64,000 nt of DNA from Vibrio aerogenes (GTDB taxonomy: Bacteria; Pseudomonadota; Gammaproteobacteria; Enterobacterales; Vibrionaceae), in the NCBI RefSeq assembly GCF_024346755.1, contig NZ_AP024861.1, forward strand, positions 3,100,001 through 3,164,000, read 5' to 3'. Position 1 is the stretch's first letter. Every line of letters begins with the position of its first letter. The notes beneath the pieces are model-generated. The model had not been told where the DNA came from. It made no database searches and worked only from the letters and a program-made list of their open reading frames with translations. A program made the position numbers and the translations under genes. Positions 55,160 to 64,000 of the stretch are shown here, piece after piece.

Positions 55160-55767
55160 TTATCGCCCGCATCACCGAGTCCGGGGACGATATAGCCTTT
55201 ATCATTCAGCTTTTCATCAATTGCTGCTGTATAAAGTTCCACATCAGGGTGGGCTTTTTCTAATGCTTCAATCCCTTCAGGCGCAGCAACCAGAACTAAC
55301 ACTTTGAAGTTTTTGCAGCCCTTTGATTTCAGCAAATCAATGGTCGCAATCATCGAACCACCAGTGGCAAGCATCGGATCCACAACAAGTGCGATACGTT
55401 CCTCAATATTTGAAGCGATTTTGTTGAAATAAGGAACAGGCTGAAGGGTTTCTTCATCACGGTAGATACCCACCACACTAATCCGGGCACTGGGAATGTG
55501 CTCCAGCACACCATCCATCATGCCAAGCCCGGCTCTCAGAATCGGCACAACAGTGACTTTTTTCCCTTTCAGTTGATCAACCTCAACCGGTCCATCCCAA
55601 CCTTCAATCGTCACTTTTTCTGTTTCAAAATTTGCGGTTGCTTCATAAGTCAATAAACTACCGACCTCAGTCGCCAGTTCACGAAAACGCTTTGTGCTGA
55701 TATCCCCTTCCCGCATCAGGCCTAATTTGTGTTTGACCAAAGGGTGTTTAATTTCAACAACTTTCAT
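55141..55767 (-). CDS. upp: Uracil phosphoribosyltransferase
   Basis: Makes UMP from uracil and PRPP. The 208-aa protein has [38 protein letters not shown], the PRPP loop [19 protein letters not shown] and the uracil-binding [18 protein letters not shown] at the C-terminus. In enterobacteria it is followed by uraA; here uraA is 52 kb away. Confidence 0.97.
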   Translation of the reverse strand: MKVVEIKHPLVKHKLGLMREGDISTKRFRELATEVGSLLTYEATANFETEKVTIEGWDGPVEVDQLKGKKVTVVPILRAGLGMMDGVLEHIPSARISVVGIYRDEETLQPVPYFNKIASNIEERIALVVDPMLATGGSMIATIDLLKSKGCKNFKVLVLVAAPEGIEALEKAHPDVELYTAAIDEKLNDKGYIVPGLGDAGDKIFGTK

Positions 55768-55933
55768 CTACATCTCCGACAATAATCTCATCAATAAACT
55801 TGCTGATTATATACTGAAATGTGACCTGACGTCAGAACACAAACGGATTACATGAGTCAATTTCATAGCCGTTACATAAAAAAATCTGTACCACACACAC
55901 AAATTAGCCGACGATCCCGTTCATTGATGCCTC

Positions 55934-56200
55934 ATATACCCAAGTGACCTCAAGATGCAGGATTCAGAGCGCCATCAACAGGTCCGGTTCAAGGAAAAGA
56001 ACTGAAGGAATGCACCCGCCTTTCGAAGTTATTTGACGCAGAAATGGACCTGTTGATGCGCTCCCGAAGGGCGAGATTGATTGGCTCCTGCCCTGTGTTA
56101 CTGATTTTCAACGTAGAATGACTATGTTTACAAATCAGTGCCTTGGTCAGAAGCCAATCAACTCTCGCTGAACATGCATCTTAAGGTCACTTGGGTATAT
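55934..56200. mobile_element. 267-bp MITE-like element with nested inverted repeats
   Basis: 26-bp terminal inverted repeats (55934-55959 and 56175-56200; 25 of 26 match; ends ATATACCC / GGGTATAT). Inside are three further nested inverted repeats: 55967-55985 with 56046-56063; 56071-56086 with 56152-56168; and ACTGATTT / AAATCAGT (56100-56107 / 56131-56138). No coding capacity. TA at the tips could be the target duplication of a mariner-like MITE. Confidence 0.75.
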
Positions 56201-56265
56201 CGCCTTGACAGGCGGTTATCATTTCTTCTGCTATTTTCCCTGAACCTGACTGGGTTGATAAAACT

Positions 56266-56298
56266 CTGAATCCAGCATCTTGAGGTCACCTGAGTATA
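56266..56298. repeat. Solo copy of the MITE-like element end
   Basis: 33 bases matching, at 30 positions, the reverse complement of 55935-55967. It sits 37 bases upstream of the purM PurR box. The remainder of 55768-56414 shows no gene. Confidence 0.8.
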
Positions 56299-56334
56299 AA
56301 TCAGCAAAAATGATTTTTTCAGACAAGAAAATAC

Positions 56335-56350
56335 ACGCAAACGTTTTCCT
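56335..56350 (+). promoter_or_regulatory. PurR operator of purMN
   Basis: ACGCAAACGTTTTCCT, a full match to the 16-base PurR consensus ACGCAAACGTTTTCNT, overlapping a probable promoter (TAGAAT at 56368). Confidence 0.9.
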
Positions 56351-56414
56351 TTTATTATTTTCCCTTGTAGAATAGCGCCGTTTTCATATCCAACTAACAA
56401 ACGAGGACGACCCC

Positions 56415-57455
56415 GTGACTGGACAAAACAAGTCTCTGAGTTACAAAGATGCCGGTGTAGACATTGATGCAGGTAATGCACTTGTTGACAGAATTAAAGG
56501 TGCAGTAAAACAGACCCGACGCCCTGAAGTAATGGGAGGTTTAGGTGGTTTTGGTGCACTATGTGAAATCCCTGCTAAATATTCTCATCCTGTACTTGTC
56601 TCTGGTACCGATGGCGTAGGCACAAAACTACGTCTGGCTCTGGATATGAAAAAACATGATACGATCGGAATCGATTTAGTCGCGATGTGCGTCAATGATC
56701 TGATTGTTCAGGGGGCTGAACCTCTTTTTTTCCTCGATTATTATGCAACCGGAAAACTGGATGTCGATACCGCAGCTGATGTCGTCTCAGGTATTGCTGA
56801 GGGATGTCAATCAGCTGGATGTGCATTAATCGGCGGTGAAACGGCTGAAATGCCCGGCATGTATGAAGGTAACGATTATGATGTTGCTGGTTTTTGCGTC
56901 GGTGTTGTCGAAAAAGAAAATATCATCGATGGATCAAAAGTCAGTGCAGGTGACAGCCTGATTGCTGTAGGTTCAAGTGGCCCTCATTCAAATGGTTTTT
57001 CTCTTATTCGTAAAATCCTGGAAGTTTCCGGCGCTGATTTAAGTGAAAAGCTGGAAAATAAAACCATTGGTGAACACCTGCTGGAACCCACAAAAATCTA
57101 TATCAAATCTGGTTTAAAACTGATTGCAGAACATGATATTCATGCAATTTCTCATATTACCGGTGGTGGTTTCTGGGAAAATATCCCAAGAGTGCTTCCT
57201 GAGAATACAAAGGCAGTCATTCAGGGAAATAGCTGGGAATGGCCGGAAATCTTCAAGTGGCTTCAGGCTCAGGGAAATGTCGAGACCCATGAAATGTACC
57301 GGACATTTAACTGTGGTGTCGGGCTCATCATCGCCCTTCCTTCTGAGCAGGCTCACTCTGCAGTTGAACTTTTAAAGGCAGAAGGTGAAAATGCATGGAT
57401 TATCGGTCAGATCGAACAAGCCGACACGAATGAAGAACAGGTTGAGATAAAGTAA
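56415..57455 (+). CDS. purM: Phosphoribosylaminoimidazole synthetase (AIR synthase)
   Basis: Converts formylglycinamidine ribotide to AIR with ATP in purine synthesis. It starts with GTG ([21 protein letters not shown]), as in E. coli, behind GAGGA. The 346-aa protein shows [45 protein letters not shown] and [18 protein letters not shown]. In an operon with purN, four bases apart, under a PurR box. Confidence 0.98.
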   Translation: MTGQNKSLSYKDAGVDIDAGNALVDRIKGAVKQTRRPEVMGGLGGFGALCEIPAKYSHPVLVSGTDGVGTKLRLALDMKKHDTIGIDLVAMCVNDLIVQGAEPLFFLDYYATGKLDVDTAADVVSGIAEGCQSAGCALIGGETAEMPGMYEGNDYDVAGFCVGVVEKENIIDGSKVSAGDSLIAVGSSGPHSNGFSLIRKILEVSGADLSEKLENKTIGEHLLEPTKIYIKSGLKLIAEHDIHAISHITGGGFWENIPRVLPENTKAVIQGNSWEWPEIFKWLQAQGNVETHEMYRTFNCGVGLIIALPSEQAHSAVELLKAEGENAWIIGQIEQADTNEEQVEIK

Positions 57456-57459
57456 TTTA

Positions 57460-58104
57460 ATGAAAAATATTGTTGTATTAGTTTCAGGAAACGGGACGAA
57501 TTTGCAGGCGATTATCGATGCCTGCGATTCAGATATCACGAACGGGAAAGTGACCGCTGTTTTCTCAAATAAAGCAGATGCATTTGCTCTGGAACGAGCC
57601 AAACAAGCCGGTGCCAGTGCAATTTTTGTTGATCCCAAATCGTTTGATACCAGAGATGCTTTTGATCGCTCTTTAATGGAGCAAATTGATCAGTTTGAAC
57701 CAACGCTGATTATACTTGCTGGATATATGCGGATCCTCAGTGGAGAATTTGTTCGCCATTACATGGGTAAAATGATCAATATCCATCCATCTCTTCTGCC
57801 AAAATATCCGGGACTGAATACTTATCAACGAGCAATCTTGGCCGGTGACGAGGAACACGGCACCAGCGTTCATTTTGTAACTGAACAACTCGACGGCGGA
57901 CCGGTCATCCTTCAGGCGAAAGTTCCTATTGACGATGATGATACAATCGACACTCTGACGAAAAAGGTCCAAACTGAAGAACACCGCATTTATCCTCTGG
58001 TCGCGAAGTGGTTTATTGAAGAGCGTGTAAGGATGGAAAACGGCATTGCATACTTTGATGATAAAGAACTTGGCGTTCACGGTTACACCGGTCCTCATAA
58101 CTGA
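57460..58104 (+). CDS. purN: Phosphoribosylglycinamide formyltransferase
   Basis: Transfers formyl from 10-formyl-THF to GAR in purine synthesis. The 214-aa protein has VLVSGNGTNLQAIID near residue 5, LAGYMRILSGEFV, the catalytic Asn-His pair in MINIHPSLLPKYPG and the following catalytic Asp region EEHGTSVHFVTEQLDGGPVI. Its stop codon lies in a three-unit tandem repeat. Confidence 0.97.
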   Translation: MKNIVVLVSGNGTNLQAIIDACDSDITNGKVTAVFSNKADAFALERAKQAGASAIFVDPKSFDTRDAFDRSLMEQIDQFEPTLIILAGYMRILSGEFVRHYMGKMINIHPSLLPKYPGLNTYQRAILAGDEEHGTSVHFVTEQLDGGPVILQAKVPIDDDDTIDTLTKKVQTEEHRIYPLVAKWFIEERVRMENGIAYFDDKELGVHGYTGPHN

Positions 58105-58148
58105 TTGTGTCCTTATAACTGATGATGTCCTCATAAATGATTGTTTGG
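58095..58148. repeat. Three 18-bp tandem units at the purN stop
   Basis: Units at 58095, 58113 and 58131 follow TYATAACTGATNNTGTCC; the purN stop lies in the first. Confidence 0.8.
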
Positions 58149-58186
58149 TTGGCCATCGTGGCCTTCATGCAAACATATCAGACACA

Positions 58187-58219
58187 AAAAAAGAGAAAGG
58201 CAACACCTTTCTCTTTTTT
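58187..58219. terminator. Bidirectional terminator between purN and yafJ
   Basis: Fourteen-base-pair stem AAAAGAGAAAGG / CCTTTCTCTTTT core with five-base loop. Confidence 0.85.
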
Positions 58220-58263
58220 CAAACAATCACCGGAGCGAAGTACTAATCACATGAAGCCGGAGC

Positions 58264-59085
58264 CTAACAACCGGGTTTCGCCTCAGCAAAAGGCACATCT
58301 TTCAATAACGCAGCATTGCTTTCTATCAGTTCTCCACAATGAAAAACGTTATACTCTCCCGGCTTCATCCGGGTCCACGCCTCATTAGCCGTTAAAGGCT
58401 GAGTTGCAATCACCGTGACAATATCCTCCGGGGAGGTCTCTTCCTGAAAATTAACTTCAACATCCTCATCGATCAATGTGGCTTTACCAAAAGGCGCCTG
58501 ACGGGTGATCCAGTACAGATGATTCGTACAATAGCTCATGACATACTCACCATCTGTCAGCAGCATATTAAAGACCCCCATCTCTTTTAACTGATCACAG
58601 CAGGAAGCAATGTAACGATATACATCTTTCATGTTAGCCGGCGGCAGAGGATAAACATCATCCAGCTTTTTCAGTAACCAGCAGAAAGCCTGCTCACTAT
58701 CTGTCTGACCAACCGGCCGATGATTTTCCGTATCAAGATCTTCAAAGCCAGTCAGCTGGCCATTATGGGCAAATGTCCAGAATCTACCCCATAGCTCTCT
58801 GGTAAATGGATGGGTATTTTCCAGATTTACGTGACCACGGTTTGCCTGTCTGATATGACTGACGACCGCTTTGCTCTTAATCGGATAATTCTGTACCAGT
58901 TGTGCAATTGCAGACTGATACCCTGGTTTTGGATCTTTAAAAGTCCTGAATCCTTTCCCCTCATAAAAGGTAATGCCCCAGCCATCCCGGTGTGGACCGG
59001 TTTTACCACCTCGCTGAATCAATCCTGTAAAACTAAAACAGATATCCGTCGGAACATTTGCACTCATCCCGAGCAATTCACACAT
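58264..59085 (-). CDS. yafJ: Class II glutamine amidotransferase domain protein YafJ
   Basis: A stand-alone N-terminal-nucleophile glutaminase domain, 273 aa. The nucleophile Cys2 follows the start (MCELLGMSANVPTD), and HRDGWGITFYEG, SHIRQANRG and HNGQLTGF are the substrate pocket. Its acceptor reaction is not known. It follows gmhA by 43 bases on the same strand. Confidence 0.9.
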   Translation of the reverse strand: MCELLGMSANVPTDICFSFTGLIQRGGKTGPHRDGWGITFYEGKGFRTFKDPKPGYQSAIAQLVQNYPIKSKAVVSHIRQANRGHVNLENTHPFTRELWGRFWTFAHNGQLTGFEDLDTENHRPVGQTDSEQAFCWLLKKLDDVYPLPPANMKDVYRYIASCCDQLKEMGVFNMLLTDGEYVMSYCTNHLYWITRQAPFGKATLIDEDVEVNFQEETSPEDIVTVIATQPLTANEAWTRMKPGEYNVFHCGELIESNAALLKDVPFAEAKPGC

Positions 59086-59128
59086 ATCACCTTTCTCCGT
59101 TATCAGGGGCAGTTATTCAACACCCTGA

Positions 59129-59704
59129 TCAAGCCATTTCTTTCTCAATCAACATAATTAAAATATGAATGATTTTAATATGAATTTCCTGAATTCGATC
59201 AGCATAACCAAAATGCGGCACCCGGATTTCAACGTCAGCAATACCGGCCATTTTTCCACCATCTTTACCGGTTAATGCGATGGTTTTCATCCCTTTCGCT
59301 TTAGCCGCTTCTATTGCCTTCAAAATATTGCCTGAATTACCGGATGTTGATAGTCCGAATAAAACATCGCCCTGAGCACCAACCGCTTCAACATAGCGGG
59401 AAAAAACAAACTCATAACCAAAATCATTACTGACACAAGATAAGTGACTGGGATCTGAAATCGCAATTCCCGGATAACCCGGACGATTTTCACGATAACG
59501 CCCTGTCAACTCCTCGGCAAAATGCATCGCATCACAGTGAGAGCCACCGTTGCCACAGGAAAGAACTTTTCCTCCCTGCTTAAATGAATCTGCAAGCAAC
59601 TTCGCCGCTTTTTCTATTTGAGCAATATTCTCATCATTACTTAAAAAAGTATTTAAAACATCAGCGGCTTCAGCCAGCTCATTTTTAATTAAATCCTGAT
59701 ACAT
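59129..59704 (-). CDS. gmhA: Sedoheptulose 7-phosphate isomerase
   Basis: First step of ADP-heptose synthesis for the lipopolysaccharide core. SIS-domain protein of 191 aa: [45 protein letters not shown] and [16 protein letters not shown]. Transcribed toward yafJ; divergent from fadE. Confidence 0.97.
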   Translation of the reverse strand: MYQDLIKNELAEAADVLNTFLSNDENIAQIEKAAKLLADSFKQGGKVLSCGNGGSHCDAMHFAEELTGRYRENRPGYPGIAISDPSHLSCVSNDFGYEFVFSRYVEAVGAQGDVLFGLSTSGNSGNILKAIEAAKAKGMKTIALTGKDGGKMAGIADVEIRVPHFGYADRIQEIHIKIIHILIMLIEKEMA

Positions 59705-59830
59705 AGGCCCGTTTCTCTTTGATATTCCGAAAATTATGTCACTATTATACTTGATATATTCTTAAGCTACCTCAAATCAACTGACAACATACTAAGAACT
59801 TCATACAAGAACAACAGAGTTACATCACGA

Positions 59831-59850
59831 AACTGGTAGGACCATCGGTT
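59831..59850 (+). promoter_or_regulatory. FadR-like operator of fadE
   Basis: AACTGGTAGGACCATCGGTT contains TGGT-AGG-ACCA (59834-59844), close to the FadR site ANCTGGTCNGACNNGTT. It is about 50 bases before fadE, a known FadR target. Confidence 0.6.
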
Positions 59851-59897
59851 AAGCACTAAGCTTAAATCAGATGAATCCTCTCAGGAAGGAAAGACGT

Positions 59898-62324
59898 ATG
59901 AGCCTGCTGTTTTCTGTGATTGTTTTATTTCTGATATGGGGAATTTGCTTATACCACCGGGCTTCTTTGCTTGTGACTCTCAGTAGCCTGTTCGCCACTT
60001 TAGCGATGTTAACCTTTTTAAACATCGCTGGGGCTGTTGCCTGGTACTTTATGTTACTCATTGTGGCCTGCACAACAATCCCGGCTTTAAGACAAATATT
60101 ATTCACCTCTTTTTTATACAATCAGTTTTCAACCAAACTGCCACATATTTCCAAAACAGAAACTGAAGCACTGCATGCCGGAACGGTCTGGTGGGAAGCT
60201 GAATTATTCAGGGGAAAGCCAGACTGGAAAAAACTTCATCAATATCCTGCACCACATCTTACTGCGAAAGAACAGGCATTTATTGATGGGCCGGTGAACC
60301 AGGTCTGCGAAATGGCCAATGATTTTCAGATCACACATGAGCTGGCCGATTTACCGCCAGAGATCTGGAACTTCCTTAAAAAGCACCGGTTTTTTGCTCT
60401 TATTATCAAGAAACAATATGGCGGTCTTGAGTTTTCAGCGCATGCTCAATCGGTCATATTACAGAAGCTCGCCAGCGTCTCCGGTATCTTATCGATCACG
60501 GTTGGCGTACCTAACTCACTGGGACCCGGTGAATTGTTACAACATTATGGAACGGAAAAACAAAAAAATCATTATCTCCCCAGACTGGCATCAGGAAAAG
60601 AGATTCCATGCTTTGCCCTGACCAGCACTGAAGCAGGTTCAGACGCAACCTCCATTCCTGACAAAGGCATTGTTTGTGAGGGAACCTGGGACGGCAAAAA
60701 AATATTGGGTATCCGTCTGACATGGAACAAGCGCTATATTACTCTGGCTCCAATCGCAACAGTGATCGGACTGGCTTTTAAGCTCAAAGATCCGGATCAC
60801 CTGCTGGGGGAAAAAACCAATATTGGTATCACTTGTGCACTGATTCCGGCAGATCTGCCGGGGATCAAAATCGGCAGGCGGCATTTTCCATTAAATGTGC
60901 CATTTCAAAACGGCCCGACTCAGGGGGATAATGTGTTTATCCCGCTTGACTTTATCATTGGCGGCGCAGCCATGGCAGGTCAGGGCTGGAGAATGTTGGT
61001 TGAGTGTCTTTCTGTCGGTCGGGGAATTACTCTGCCATCCAACTCTTCTGGCGTGACAAAAACCGTTGCACTGACGACAGGTGCCTACGCAAGAATCCGT
61101 CACCAGTTCAAGCAACCCATCGGACAGATGGAAGGTATTGAAGAACCACTTGCAAGGCTTGGCGGAAATGCTTATCTCATGGATGCAACCTGCTGGTTAA
61201 CCACCACAGGGATTGATTCAGGAGAAAAACCATCCATTATTTCAGCCATAGTCAAACTACACACAACGCACAGAACACAGCTGGTTCTCAAAGATGCCAT
61301 GGATATTCTGGCCGGTAAAAGCATCTGTCTCGGACCATCGAATTATCTGGCCCGCTATTACCAGAGTGCACCGATAGCGGTCACAGTAGAAGGCGCAAAT
61401 ATTTTAACCCGCTCGATGATCATTTTCGGTCAGGGAATCATTCGGTGCCATCCTTATATCATTCAGGAAATGGAAATTGTCCGCTCAGATCATCAGCATG
61501 GTCAGAAAGCCTTTGATAAGATACTCAGCCAACATATTGTCTATATACTCAGCAACTTTGTCCGTTCGTTCTGGTTCGGCCTTAGCGATGGAATCGGCAG
61601 TGTAAGCCCGGTTAAAGATCAGACCAGGCGATACTATCAGCAACTCACCCGCTACAGCGCTAATCTGGCTCTGTTAGCCGACATCACATTACTGACTCAG
61701 GGAGCCCGGCTGAAAAGAAAAGAGCGCTTGTCAGCCCGGCTTGGAGATATCATCAGTCACCTTTATCTGGCCTCATCCTGCCTGAAACGCTATGAAGATG
61801 AAGGGCGTTGTGAAGAAGATCTACCCCTGTTGAAATGGGCAACAGAAGACTGTATGAAAGAGATAGAAACAGCAATTTTACAACTACTTCACAATTACCC
61901 TTCCCGCTGGTTAAGCCGTTGGTTAAAGTGCGTGCTGATGCCTTTCGGCTCTCTCCGGCATGGTCCCGATGATGAACTTGATCATCAGGTAGCTATGATT
62001 CTTCAGTCTCCGGTTGCTTCCAGAAATCGCCTGGGATGCTATTTGTATCAAAACCCTGTTCCGAACAACCCTGCAGGTCAAATCAACCAGGCGCTCAACC
62101 ATATTCTTGACGCTGAGCCGATATTTGAAAAAATATGCCAGCATAAAAGTGAACATTATCCATTTATGAAGCTGGATAAATTAGCAGCAATGGCACGACG
62201 GGAAGCGCTGATTTCAGAAGAAGAAGCTCATATTTTAGTTCGGGCTGAACAAGAAAGACTTTATGTGATCGGCGTAGACGATTTTTCATCAGAAGACTTG
62301 ATGGGCGGGCAATATAAAAAATGA
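59898..62324 (+). CDS. fadE: Acyl-CoA dehydrogenase FadE
   Basis: First dehydrogenation of fatty-acid beta-oxidation; a large membrane-associated acyl-CoA dehydrogenase of about 808 aa. The start at 59898 ([20 protein letters not shown]) has AGGAAGGAAAG upstream and begins a hydrophobic N-terminus with two or three segments (to about 75), typical of FadE. Then [19 protein letters not shown] for FAD/substrate, [12 protein letters not shown], and the FadE-specific C-terminal domain. A FadR-like site lies upstream. Confidence 0.96.
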   Translation: MSLLFSVIVLFLIWGICLYHRASLLVTLSSLFATLAMLTFLNIAGAVAWYFMLLIVACTTIPALRQILFTSFLYNQFSTKLPHISKTETEALHAGTVWWEAELFRGKPDWKKLHQYPAPHLTAKEQAFIDGPVNQVCEMANDFQITHELADLPPEIWNFLKKHRFFALIIKKQYGGLEFSAHAQSVILQKLASVSGILSITVGVPNSLGPGELLQHYGTEKQKNHYLPRLASGKEIPCFALTSTEAGSDATSIPDKGIVCEGTWDGKKILGIRLTWNKRYITLAPIATVIGLAFKLKDPDHLLGEKTNIGITCALIPADLPGIKIGRRHFPLNVPFQNGPTQGDNVFIPLDFIIGGAAMAGQGWRMLVECLSVGRGITLPSNSSGVTKTVALTTGAYARIRHQFKQPIGQMEGIEEPLARLGGNAYLMDATCWLTTTGIDSGEKPSIISAIVKLHTTHRTQLVLKDAMDILAGKSICLGPSNYLARYYQSAPIAVTVEGANILTRSMIIFGQGIIRCHPYIIQEMEIVRSDHQHGQKAFDKILSQHIVYILSNFVRSFWFGLSDGIGSVSPVKDQTRRYYQQLTRYSANLALLADITLLTQGARLKRKERLSARLGDIISHLYLASSCLKRYEDEGRCEEDLPLLKWATEDCMKEIETAILQLLHNYPSRWLSRWLKCVLMPFGSLRHGPDDELDHQVAMILQSPVASRNRLGCYLYQNPVPNNPAGQINQALNHILDAEPIFEKICQHKSEHYPFMKLDKLAAMARREALISEEEAHILVRAEQERLYVIGVDDFSSEDLMGGQYKK

Positions 62325-62325
62325 A

Positions 62326-62351
62326 GTCTCCCGGAGAAAAACACGGGAGAC
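62326..62351. terminator. Hairpin between fadE and the TIGR03503 gene
   Basis: Eight-base-pair stem GTCTCCCG / CGGGAGAC between convergent genes; no strong U-run. Confidence 0.55.
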
Positions 62352-62368
62352 GATTCATTCTAAGCGGA

Positions 62369-63619
62369 TTATTTCTTTGGCATATTCAGCTGAAGTTTAG
62401 GCTGGAGTGCTTTCTTCGCCTGATGTTTGCGGTATAGCAGCCATCCGATGAGCCCAATGATAATAACAACAACATTCCCGACACCGATATATATCATCTT
62501 CATGATCCGGGATTTTTCCCGGTGCGCCAGTAATGCAGCTTCCCGCTCTTTACGCAGTTGCTCTTGCTTCGCCTGTTCCTGCAATAAACGGGTCTTCACA
62601 AGGTCCAGCTCTTCAACAACACTATAGGTATGCAAGGGAACAGCAAAAGCTAGCTGACGTTTTGAGGCAAAATCGGTCGCATAAACCTCGCCATCCCATT
62701 TATAGTTTCCAAGCGCCCCGGAGTTAGGGATCATCAGTTTAATAGTCTGTCCCTGCTCTCCTGTACTCCCTTCAGCATAATAAACATCACCGTAGATGTT
62801 CTCTTGCTCCACATGCGCCACTAAAGAGCCCGGTGTAATTGTGCCGGCAAGACCAGTAAAAATGATTTGATGGGGCTGTCCTGCGATGCGGGACTGGATA
62901 AAAGTCGTTGTATATGGCGTTGGATACACCAAAACTTCCTGTTCCTGAGCCCGGAGAAATACACCATTTCCCGAGGTAATCCTGACACGATACTTGCCCG
63001 GTTCAGGTGAGATGTTTAACTTCACGGTAAAGACGCCATCCCCGGCTTTTTCGTCTAAACCCCGCCCGTCATCAGCAAACTCTCCGACAACATTCGGAAT
63101 CGGTCTGGCCTCTTTCAGCAATTTATCTGCGTTTTCAACATACTTGGTAAATGTTACCCGTAACTTGACCCGATCTAAGAAATCACGCAGCTTCAGTGGT
63201 TTATCATCAGATGTCAGCCGGGCAGTAAACTTAATCGTCTCATTGTGAAAAATCCGGACAGGTAATTTTGACGCGGTCAATTTCAGGTTCGATATGAGCT
63301 GTACATTATTTTTGGGAGTCACTTTACCAATAGCCTGCCACGGTCCCGGCATCGGGTTGTCAATGGAAACAATATCCATCGCAGGCTCCTGATACCATTG
63401 CACATTGTCCGGGTGACGTGATGAATAATACTTGACGCCATCAGGCCGGACTAAAACAACCGGGCGGGATGGCTTGGAACGATAAATAACAAAGTTAATC
63501 TGAGAAATGGTCGGGTCAACACGAAAACGGTTATCCAGTAACGACATTGAAGATTTTGTTGCAGCATTACTTCCCAGACTCACGACAAGCCCAACGATGA
63601 TGATTAAAGTCCGCAACAT
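62369..63619 (-). CDS. TIGR03503 family membrane-anchored protein
   Basis: A 416-aa exported protein of unknown function. The start at 63619 gives a signal peptide (MLRTLIIIVGLVVSLGSNAA) with TAGGAGA upstream; an earlier in-frame ATG overlaps dnaQ. The periplasmic part has a von-Willebrand-like beta pattern with FADDGRGLDEKAGDGVFTV; near the end a coiled segment (KTRLLQEQAKQEQLRKEREAAL) precedes a transmembrane helix (about 375-397) and a basic tail. It follows dnaQ by 13 bases. Confidence 0.82.
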   Translation of the reverse strand: MLRTLIIIVGLVVSLGSNAATKSSMSLLDNRFRVDPTISQINFVIYRSKPSRPVVLVRPDGVKYYSSRHPDNVQWYQEPAMDIVSIDNPMPGPWQAIGKVTPKNNVQLISNLKLTASKLPVRIFHNETIKFTARLTSDDKPLKLRDFLDRVKLRVTFTKYVENADKLLKEARPIPNVVGEFADDGRGLDEKAGDGVFTVKLNISPEPGKYRVRITSGNGVFLRAQEQEVLVYPTPYTTTFIQSRIAGQPHQIIFTGLAGTITPGSLVAHVEQENIYGDVYYAEGSTGEQGQTIKLMIPNSGALGNYKWDGEVYATDFASKRQLAFAVPLHTYSVVEELDLVKTRLLQEQAKQEQLRKEREAALLAHREKSRIMKMIYIGVGNVVVIIIGLIGWLLYRKHQAKKALQPKLQLNMPKK

Positions 63620-63632
63620 ATATTCAATTCTC

Positions 63633-64000
63633 CTACTGACGCCACAAACAAGTACCACTTTTTTCAACGAGATCTAATCTTTCCTGATGTGCTTGTAATT
63701 CATCGGCAGAAGCCTTCAAAACCTTTAATGTTTTTCGTTCTGAAACGACACGTCTGACAGAATCACCTTCTCCTGAATTCTGACCGGCAGAAAATTCAAG
63801 TGACGTCTGCCCACCCGTCATTAACAGATAAACATCAGCCAGAATCTCAGCATCGAGTAAGGCTCCGTGCAACGTACGGTGAGAATTGTCAATCCCATAA
63901 CGATCACAAAGCACATCAAGATTATTCCGTTTTCCCGGGAAAATCTTCTTCGCCATTGCCAGAGTATCTGTAATCTGGCAATAGTCAGAAATTAAACCGG
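63633..64000 (-). CDS. dnaQ: DNA polymerase III epsilon subunit (5' end outside window)
   Basis: The proofreading 3'-5' exonuclease of the replicase. Only the C-terminal part (about 122 codons) is present; the frame runs open to the edge. Residues QITDTLAMAKKIFPGKRNNLDVLCDRYGIDNSHRTLHGALLDAEILADVYL contain the last exonuclease motif (His and Asp in HGALLDA), and GGQTSLEF is the clamp-binding motif. The tail links to the polymerase alpha subunit. Confidence 0.93.
   Translation of the reverse strand, partial: GLISDYCQITDTLAMAKKIFPGKRNNLDVLCDRYGIDNSHRTLHGALLDAEILADVYLLMTGGQTSLEFSAGQNSGEGDSVRRVVSERKTLKVLKASADELQAHQERLDLVEKSGTCLWRQ

Noticed and set aside
55934..56200. CRISPR array or integron attC site
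   Set aside because: There are nested inverted repeats rather than regular direct repeats with spacers, and I saw no attC-type conserved ends or integrase.

Overview
The window reads as chromosome of a Vibrio or close relative. The block kdsA–sirB1–prmC–prfA–hemA / lolB–ispE–prs–pth–ychF is followed by a tRNA cluster, two polar flagellins and the flgL-to-flgT locus, then gltX, copA, upp, purMN, gmhA and fadE, in an order I recall from Vibrio chromosomes. FlgO, FlgP and FlgT, and sigma-54 elements ahead of flagellar operons, are Vibrio-type traits. Two pectinases suggest a plant- or algae-associated species. I cannot name the species from sequence alone.

Layout. 1-5.7 kb: a WrbA-type flavoprotein (cut by the left edge), a DUF2066 protein, uracil permease with a PurR-like box, YbaK and a lipoprotein 5'-nucleotidase. 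5.9-11 kb (minus): kdsA, sirB1, prmC, prfA, hemA. 11.2-15.5 kb (plus): lolB, ispE, prs, pth, ychF. 15.7-17 kb: eleven tRNA genes (Met, Leu, Gln) built from duplicated blocks. 17.6-31.6 kb (minus): two flagellins, flgKL, flgFGHIJ and flgBCDE, with sigma-54 elements before flaA, flgK, flgF and flgB. 31.7-37.8 kb: cheV-cheR, flgA, flgMN, flgOP and flgT, with sigma-28-like promoters for flgM, flgT and the second flagellin.

37.9-49 kb is the most accessory-looking part. It holds a secreted pectinesterase fused to an SGNH acetylesterase; an NAD-salvage unit (nadV plus a second prs-like gene, divergent from an NrtR-type regulator, with two paired operators); tRNA-Arg(CCT); a replication-initiation-like gene pair; a secreted PL3 pectate lyase; 1.3 kb of AT-rich DNA without genes; and an AP2-like protein. 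Both pectinase genes carry a KdgR-like operator, so they look like one pectin response.

49.2-64 kb: gltX, CueR-type-promoter copA, tRNA-Pro, a possible CRP-controlled small RNA, smrA, upp, a 267-bp MITE-like element with copies of its ends nearby, purMN with a full PurR box, yafJ, gmhA, fadE with a FadR-like site, a TIGR03503 membrane protein and dnaQ (cut by the right edge).

No CRISPR array, insertion sequence with transposase, prophage or recognisable defence system was seen. The less expected signals are the KdgR-like pectinase pair, the nested-palindrome repeat family, short tandem duplications at gene 3' ends, a recurring TTGCCGC array upstream of two flagellar sigma-54 promoters, and the candidate small RNA.
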